Assembly (NCBI GenBank): GCA_016650185.1 | Contig: JAENWE010000394.1 | Location: 1 to 10,646, forward strand | From: Vicinamibacteria bacterium | GTDB taxonomy: Bacteria > Acidobacteriota > Vicinamibacteria > Fen-336 > JAGNNV01 | Direction of reading: 5' to 3' | DNA: 10,646 nt | In this document: positions 6,185 to 10,646 of the stretch, one piece after another | Numbering within the stretch: position 1 is the stretch's first letter | Layout of the letters: each line of letters opens with the position of its first letter | The notes under the pieces: generated by a model | The model's database searches: none | Told to the model about the DNA's origin: nothing | What the model saw: only the letters and a program-made list of their open reading frames with translations | Translations under genes and position numbers: made by a program

Positions 6185-7042
6185 TCAGTTCGCCGAGGGT
6201 GATGCTTTCCCGGCCCGGCCAGGATGACCGAGGCGTCGCGAGATCTGGTTGGCGGTCGCCACAACCTTCGAAGCGACGAGAGGCAACGAGTCCTTGGGCA
6301 TGCGGTTCGTCGGTCCCGCGACGCTGACGCCCGCGACCACTCGACCCTCCAGGTCAAAGATCGGAGCTGCCACACAACGGAGGCCCGCGAAAATCTCTTC
6401 GTCATCCAGGGACCAGCCACGGGCGCGCACGCGGCGAAGGTCCTGCCGAAGGGCTTCTCGGTCGGTCAGGGTTCGGGGTGTGCGCGAGAGGAGGGTCACG
6501 TCCGCGAGGTAGGTTTCCAGGCGGTCCGGCTCCATGTGCGCGAGGATGGCTTTCCCGATTCCGGTGCAATACGCAGGAGCGCTGCGACCGGTCGACTGGG
6601 GTAGGCGGAGGGGTTGTGCGCATTCCGAGCGCAAGATGTAGACGACGTCCGTGCCTTCCAGGATGCCGAGGCTCGCCGTCTCGCCGCTCTCCGCAACGAG
6701 GGCGTCGAGAAAGGGCGGAGCAAATTGGCCCACATCCAGGCGAGAGACCGCGGCCAGCCCCAGCTCGAAAAGCCCGAGTCCGAGGCGGTATCGTCCTGTC
6801 ACTTCGTCGACGGCGACAAATCGATGTCTACGCAACGCATCGAGAAGCCTTAGCGCGGTGCTCTTATGAAGGCCGGCTTCCGAGAAATCACTGAGCCTCT
6901 TTTCGACCGGTCCTTGGGCGAGGAATTTGAGAAGCAGGATTGAACGATCGAGCAGGCGACTGGAGTACGCCTTCCGAGGGCGAGGGCCTTTCGCAACACG
7001 CTTGATCGGGATCTTCACGCCGGGCGACAGTTGTGATGCCAT
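6185..7042 (-). CDS. IclR-family transcriptional regulator
   Basis: This 285-residue protein has a basic N-terminal tail (about 1-28), a winged helix-turn-helix (about 29-90), and an IclR effector-binding domain (about 105-272). The recognition-helix region is H-K-S-T-A-L-R-L-L-D-A-L at 59-70 and the wing is G-R-Y-R-L-G at 83-88. Effector-domain signatures include P-A-Y-C-T-G-I-G-K-A-I-L-A (156-168) and the G-W-S-L-D-D-E-E segment (209-216) leading to V-A-A-P-I-F-D and V-A-G-V-S-V-A-G-P. IclR proteins bind small organic acids or aromatic compounds and control catabolic or uptake genes. The ligand cannot be predicted from this sequence. The gene is divergent from acnA and lies upstream of the TonB-dependent receptor on the same strand. 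A 19-bp element before its own start recurs at the receptor promoter, implying autoregulation and control of the receptor. No Shine-Dalgarno sequence precedes the ATG, so the message may be leaderless. Confidence 0.92.
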   Translation of the reverse strand: MASQLSPGVKIPIKRVAKGPRPRKAYSSRLLDRSILLLKFLAQGPVEKRLSDFSEAGLHKSTALRLLDALRRHRFVAVDEVTGRYRLGLGLFELGLAAVSRLDVGQFAPPFLDALVAESGETASLGILEGTDVVYILRSECAQPLRLPQSTGRSAPAYCTGIGKAILAHMEPDRLETYLADVTLLSRTPRTLTDREALRQDLRRVRARGWSLDDEEIFAGLRCVAAPIFDLEGRVVAGVSVAGPTNRMPKDSLPLVASKVVATANQISRRLGHPGRAGKASPSAN

Positions 7043-7043
7043 C

Positions 7044-7062
7044 GTTTCACTCTATGCAACGC
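7044..7062. promoter_or_regulatory. Putative autoregulatory operator of the IclR gene
   Basis: GTTTCA-CTCT-ATGCAACGC on the plus strand is the second copy of the element at 6090-6108. It begins one base beyond the IclR start codon on the upstream side and covers the candidate -10 hexamer at 7049-7054. Its last bases also belong to the perfect palindrome CAACGCGTTG (7057-7066), which the receptor copy lacks. Placement fits autorepression. Confidence 0.6.
7049..7054 (-). promoter_or_regulatory. Candidate -10 element (TAGAGT) of a leaderless promoter for the IclR gene
   Basis: On the minus strand TAGAGT ends exactly 6 bp before the ATG (spacer GAAACG), so transcription would begin at the start codon. 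TTCAGT, 18 bp upstream (7073-7078), is a weak -35 candidate. The hexamer lies inside the putative operator. Confidence 0.35.
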
Positions 7063-7224
7063 GTTGTTCTGAACTGAAATCGCCCAATGCGACGGACTGT
7101 CGGCGATCAGAGGGCGCAGGGCCTCGGAACCAAATCCTGCAACCTTCGTACCGCCTCAACGGCTTTGGCTAAAAAATTCCTTTCTTCGACAAGGCGCCTC
7201 CGAGGACCAAGGCCGTGCGGCAAG

Positions 7225-7230
7225 TAAAAT
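7225..7230 (+). promoter_or_regulatory. acnA: Candidate -10 element (TAAAAT) of a leaderless promoter for acnA
   Basis: TAAAAT matches five of six bases of the -10 consensus and ends 6 bp before the acnA ATG. No convincing -35 box is found at 16-18 bp and no Shine-Dalgarno sequence is present. The placement matches that before the IclR and reductase genes. Confidence 0.4.
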
Positions 7231-7236
7231 CCGGGC

Positions 7237-9942
7237 ATGAAGAAGGATTCTTTCGGATCGCACGCCAAAATCCAGACCAAGAGCGGCAATTTCTCCATTC
7301 ATCGGCTGGACGCTCTCAAGAAATCCGGGGTCGCCCCCCACCTTGAGACCCTCCCGTTTTCCATTCGCATCGTTCTGGAAGCCATCCTTCGTTCGGTTGA
7401 CGGAGAACTGGTCCACGACGAGGATGTGAAGAACCTGGCCGGCTGGAATGCCAAAGAGCCGAAGGACATCGAGGTGCCCTTCATGCCCGCACGCGTCATC
7501 CTTCAAGACTTCACCGGCGTGCCCTCCGTGGTCGATCTCGCCTCGATGCGCGCGGCGGTAAAGCGCCTCGGACACGACCCGCGCAAGGTCAACCCACTCG
7601 TGCCGGTCGACCTCGTGGTCGACCACTCGGTCCAGGTGGATGCCTACGGCTCGAAGGACGCGCTCGCGCACAACGCCAAGCTCGAGTTCGAGCGGAACAA
7701 TGAGCGCTATGAGTTCTTGCGCTGGGGCCAGAAGGCGTTCGACAACTTCCGCGTAGTCCCACCGGCGACCGGCATCGTCCATCAGGTGAATCTCGAGTAT
7801 CTCGCGAAGGGAGTCCTAAGCAAGACCGAGAATGGCGAGACCTTCGCGTTCCCCGATACCCTGGTGGGCACGGACTCGCACACCACGATGATCAACGGTC
7901 TGGGGGTGCTCGGTTGGGGCGTGGGCGGGATCGAGGCGGAGGCGGCCATGCTGGGCCAGCCGCTTTACATGGTGACGCCGCAGGTCATCGGCATGAGGCT
8001 GGTCGGACGACTGAGCGAAGGCGTCACCGCCACCGACATGGTTCTGACCATCACTCAAGCCTTGCGCAAGAAGGGCGTGGTCGAGAAGTTCGTGGAGTTC
8101 TATGGCCCGGGTTTGGACGGCATGCCGCTCGCCGATCGCGCCACCATCGCGAACATGGCTCCCGAGTATGGAGCCACCTGCGGTTTCTTCCCCACCGATG
8201 ACGAGACCTTGCGATACCTCCGCAACACCGGCCGCACCGCAGACGAGGTCGACCTGGTCGAGCGATACTTGAAGGAACAGGGCCTCTTCCGCACGAAAGA
8301 CTCCGCCGAGCCCATTTTCACCGACATGATCGAGCTCGATCTGTCGACCGTCGAGCCGTCTCTCGCCGGCCCCAAGCGCCCCCAAGACCGCGTGGCTTTG
8401 AAGTCGATGAAGGAGTCCTTCCGCAAATCGCTGGTGGCTCCGGTGAAGGATCGTGGTTTCGGCCTTGGTCCGGACGACCTCACCCGATCCGCCTTGGTTG
8501 AGATGAAGGGTGAGACCAGCGCCATCGCCCACGGAGCCGTCGCCATCGCCGCCATCACGAGTTGCACGAATACGTCCAACCCCTCCGTCATGCTGGGAGC
8601 GGGCCTGGTGGCAAGGAAGGCGGTGGCCAAGGGCTTGACGATGAAGCCATATGTGAAGACATCGCTCGCGCCGGGGTCGAAGGTGGTCACGGAATATCTG
8701 GTGAAGTCGGGTCTGATGGGCGACCTCGAAGCCCTCGGCTTCAACGTGGTCGGCTATGGCTGCACGACGTGTATCGGAAACTCCGGTCCACTGCCCGCGG
8801 CCGTCTCGAAGGCGGTCCATGAGAACAAACTGGTGGCTTCGGCGGTGCTGTCCGGCAACCGCAACTTCGAGGGGCGCGTGAACCCCGACGTGAAGGCGAA
8901 CTACCTCGCCTCGCCGCCTCTGGTCGTGGCCTACGCCCTCGCCGGCACCACCGACATCGACCTCACCACGGAGCCGATCGGAATGGACAAAGCGGGCGCC
9001 CCGGTGATGCTGAAAGATATCTGGCCGACGATGAAGGAAGTCGCGGAAGCCGAGGCCTCCGTGACTGGGGAACTCTTCACGAAGAGCTACGCCGATGTAT
9101 TTGGAGGCAATCCGGACTGGAACGCCATTTCCGTGGCCGAGGGCTCTCTTTTCGACTTCAAGGAAGCGTCGACCTACATCCAGGAACCGCCTTTCTTCCA
9201 GGGCCTTTCCATGGAGCCCGCTCCCCTTCAAGGCATTGAAGACGCGCGCATCCTGGCCATGTTCTCGGACTCGATCACCACCGATCACATCTCGCCCGCC
9301 GGTGACATCGCGGCCGCATCTCCGGCCGGCGATTTCCTGAAGGCCCGAGGGGTGGAGAAGGAGGACTTCAACTCGTACGGCGCTCGGCGCGGCAACGATC
9401 GCGTCATGGTCCGCGGCACGTTCGCGAACATCCGGCTCAAGAACCTGATGGTGCCGGGAGTGGAGGGCGGCGTCACCGTGCTCCAGCCTGGTGGCGAACG
9501 GATGCCCATCTATGACGCGGCCATGAAGTACCAGGAGACCGGGACCCCTCTCGTGATTCTCGCCGGCAGGGAATACGGTTCAGGTTCGTCGCGCGACTGG
9601 GCGGCCAAGGGCACGTTGCTCCTGGGCGTGCGCGCGATCATCGCGGAGAGCTTTGAGCGCATCCACCGCAGCAATCTCGTGGGCATGGGCGTTCTGCCCA
9701 TCGTCTTCAAGACCGGCCAGAACGCCGAGAGCCTGGGCCTCAAAGGAGATGAGACCCTTTCCATCGGTCGTCTGGAGGCCTTAAGCCTGATCCCGCGTCA
9801 GTCCCTCACCCTGAAGGCCACACGCCCGGACGGCTCGACGTTCTCGTTTGATGGGACCTGCCGCCTCGACACCACGGTAGAGATCAACTACTACAAGAAC
9901 GGCGGCATCCTGCAGACGGTCCTGCGCAAGATGCTCCGCTAG
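7237..9942 (+). CDS. acnA: Aconitate hydratase A (aconitase)
   Basis: This 901-residue protein is a full-length AcnA/IRP-type aconitase, which interconverts citrate and isocitrate through cis-aconitate in the TCA cycle and glyoxylate shunt. The three [4Fe-4S] ligands are present: Cys443 in T-S-C-T-N-T-S, and Cys509 and Cys512 in G-Y-G-C-T-T-C-I-G-N-S-G. Their spacing (66 and 3) is the same as in E. coli AcnA. Other family motifs are P-A-T-G-I-V-H-Q-V-N-L-E, G-T-D-S-H-T-T-M-I-N-G-L-G, and the swivelling-domain motif G-R-E-Y-G-S-G-S-S-R-D-W (777-788), which carries the catalytic serine region. No truncation or frameshift is seen. The enzyme is cytoplasmic. The gene is divergent from the IclR regulator (194 bp between starts) and converges on the hydroxylase gene with a 3-bp gap and no visible terminator. 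IclR control is possible, but no copy of the shared operator lies close to the acnA promoter. Confidence 0.97.
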   Translation: MKKDSFGSHAKIQTKSGNFSIHRLDALKKSGVAPHLETLPFSIRIVLEAILRSVDGELVHDEDVKNLAGWNAKEPKDIEVPFMPARVILQDFTGVPSVVDLASMRAAVKRLGHDPRKVNPLVPVDLVVDHSVQVDAYGSKDALAHNAKLEFERNNERYEFLRWGQKAFDNFRVVPPATGIVHQVNLEYLAKGVLSKTENGETFAFPDTLVGTDSHTTMINGLGVLGWGVGGIEAEAAMLGQPLYMVTPQVIGMRLVGRLSEGVTATDMVLTITQALRKKGVVEKFVEFYGPGLDGMPLADRATIANMAPEYGATCGFFPTDDETLRYLRNTGRTADEVDLVERYLKEQGLFRTKDSAEPIFTDMIELDLSTVEPSLAGPKRPQDRVALKSMKESFRKSLVAPVKDRGFGLGPDDLTRSALVEMKGETSAIAHGAVAIAAITSCTNTSNPSVMLGAGLVARKAVAKGLTMKPYVKTSLAPGSKVVTEYLVKSGLMGDLEALGFNVVGYGCTTCIGNSGPLPAAVSKAVHENKLVASAVLSGNRNFEGRVNPDVKANYLASPPLVVAYALAGTTDIDLTTEPIGMDKAGAPVMLKDIWPTMKEVAEAEASVTGELFTKSYADVFGGNPDWNAISVAEGSLFDFKEASTYIQEPPFFQGLSMEPAPLQGIEDARILAMFSDSITTDHISPAGDIAAASPAGDFLKARGVEKEDFNSYGARRGNDRVMVRGTFANIRLKNLMVPGVEGGVTVLQPGGERMPIYDAAMKYQETGTPLVILAGREYGSGSSRDWAAKGTLLLGVRAIIAESFERIHRSNLVGMGVLPIVFKTGQNAESLGLKGDETLSIGRLEALSLIPRQSLTLKATRPDGSTFSFDGTCRLDTTVEINYYKNGGILQTVLRKMLR

Positions 9943-9945
9943 CAA

Positions 9946-10646
9946 TCAACTCTCCAGCCTCTCGTACTCGGCTCCAGCCAGCCAGCGTTGGACCTCCGAA
10001 AGAACGAGGCCAAGGCGCGGGGCCACGAAGAGAACGTCTTGCATCCGGTCATGGGCATAGGTCTGCTCGATGACTTCGGCCAACCGGAACGGACGCCGGT
10101 CGACAGCGTCCGAGAAGGCATGCGGCAGCTCTCCGAAGGACGAGAGGAGTCCGGCGCCGTACGCTCGAAGACCCTTCTGCTCCTCGACCAGGCCGAACTC
10201 CAGCGTGAACCAGTAGAGCCGCAGCAGGGCCTCGAGCTGACGCGGCGACGCGGACGTCGCCGCTCGACCGATGACTTCATTCAATCGAGCGGCATCAGGA
10301 TCGGTCAGCATCGGAGCATGACCGACCGCCTCGTGAACGAGATCCGGCTCGGGCGTGTAGTCGGGCCGCGAGCCATGCCGCAGATACACGGTGCAGGGTT
10401 GGCGCCTCTTTCCCAGATGGGCGAGAAACTCCCGGGCGTCGAGGAGACCATCGGTCAGAACAAGCCCAAACCCCGTCTCGCGACTCAGGTTTTGAGCCAG
10501 CGACGCCGGAGCCGGCGGCATTTTAGTCGACATTCCCAGCCGACGGAATCCTTCGAGATACGTCGCGGCGGCGTGGCTCTGGTGAAGGCCGGCCAAATGG
10601 TCCATGATGGCCCGCCAGACGACGACCTCGGATTCCGTGTATTGAA
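9946..10646 (-). CDS. phhA: Aromatic amino acid hydroxylase, probably phenylalanine 4-monooxygenase (5' end off window)
   Basis: The frame is open from the right edge to the TGA at 9946-9948. The ATG at 10605 is not the true start, because the in-frame codons upstream (Q-Y-T-E-S-E-V-V-V-W-R-A-I) still align with the family, as in the start of bacterial PhhA catalytic domains. Counting from that ATG, the iron ligands are His91 and His96 in P-D-L-V-H-E-A-V-G-H-A-P-M-L and Glu136 in Y-W-F-T-L-E-F-G-L-V-E. The 45-residue spacing is the same as in Pseudomonas PhhA. The G-A-G-L-L-S-S-F-G-E-L motif follows. The enzyme hydroxylates Phe to Tyr with O2 and a tetrahydropterin and usually feeds tyrosine degradation. 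Tyrosine or tryptophan specificity cannot be excluded. The H-E-A-V-G-H variant differs from the common H-E-x-F-G-H, so it may be a divergent subfamily. It converges on acnA. Confidence 0.88.
   Translation of the reverse strand, partial: QYTESEVVVWRAIMDHLAGLHQSHAAATYLEGFRRLGMSTKMPPAPASLAQNLSRETGFGLVLTDGLLDAREFLAHLGKRRQPCTVYLRHGSRPDYTPEPDLVHEAVGHAPMLTDPDAARLNEVIGRAATSASPRQLEALLRLYWFTLEFGLVEEQKGLRAYGAGLLSSFGELPHAFSDAVDRRPFRLAEVIEQTYAHDRMQDVLFVAPRLGLVLSEVQRWLAGAEYERLES

Noticed and set aside
7057..7066. Perfect palindrome CAACGCGTTG beside the IclR operator
   Set aside because: It is only partly inside the shared 19-bp element and is absent from the receptor copy, so it is not taken as a separate operator. 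It is mentioned under the operator entry.
7816..9288. 490-codon open frame on the minus strand inside acnA
   Set aside because: It lies antisense to a complete, motif-rich aconitase. Its composition (His-, Gly- and Arg-rich, low complexity) is that of a shadow frame in GC-rich DNA.
1..10646. Search for a mobile element, CRISPR array, toxin-antitoxin or defence system
   Set aside because: No transposase, integrase, direct-repeat array, terminal inverted repeats or attachment-site duplication at the tRNA was seen. The tRNA is intact and the surrounding genes are core metabolism.

Overview
The window is GC-rich bacterial chromosome with eight protein-coding genes (one cut at each edge) and one tRNA. 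An organism such as an Acidobacteriota member is the best guess. The pointers are the large receptor with an N-terminal carboxypeptidase-regulatory-like domain (an Oar-like TonB-dependent receptor type that is expanded in that phylum), a bacterial SUI1/YciH factor beside a type II methionine aminopeptidase, and an aromatic amino acid hydroxylase. This assignment is inference; no rRNA or marker gene is present to settle it.

Layout from left to right: (1) 1-520, plus strand: the tail of a type II methionine aminopeptidase and, one base later, a SUI1/eIF1-like protein, forming a small translation-related operon. (2) 653-1519, plus strand: a short-chain dehydrogenase very like mitochondrial 2,4-dienoyl-CoA reductase, an accessory enzyme of unsaturated fatty-acid beta-oxidation. 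(3) 1542-2888, minus strand: a transcription unit made of a promoter, tRNA-Gln(CUG) with encoded CCA and, only 7 nt after the CCA, the start codon of a cysteine-cluster (YkgJ/UPF0153-like) protein; it converges on the reductase gene. (4) 2941-7062, minus strand: an IclR-family regulator followed by a 970-residue TonB-dependent receptor that ends in a strong intrinsic terminator. (5) 7225-9942, plus strand: aconitase AcnA, divergent from the IclR gene. (6) 9946-10646, minus strand: an aromatic amino acid (probably phenylalanine) hydroxylase running off the right edge, converging on acnA with a 3-bp gap.

The most informative non-coding signal is a 19-bp element, GTTTCA-N4-ATGCAACGC. It occurs once over the predicted promoter of the TonB-dependent receptor and once just before the IclR start codon. 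It looks like the operator of the IclR protein, which would then control both itself and the receptor. The receptor leader (about 177 nt) also carries a hairpin with an exact 9-nt repeat that could form an alternative pairing just ahead of the ribosome-binding site.

Three genes without a visible Shine-Dalgarno sequence (the reductase, the IclR gene and acnA) each have a TANNNT hexamer exactly 6 bp before the ATG, the geometry expected for leaderless transcripts. The receptor gene instead has a ribosome-binding site and a long leader. No mobile element, CRISPR array or defence system was seen, and the window is mainly housekeeping metabolism plus one regulated outer-membrane uptake gene.
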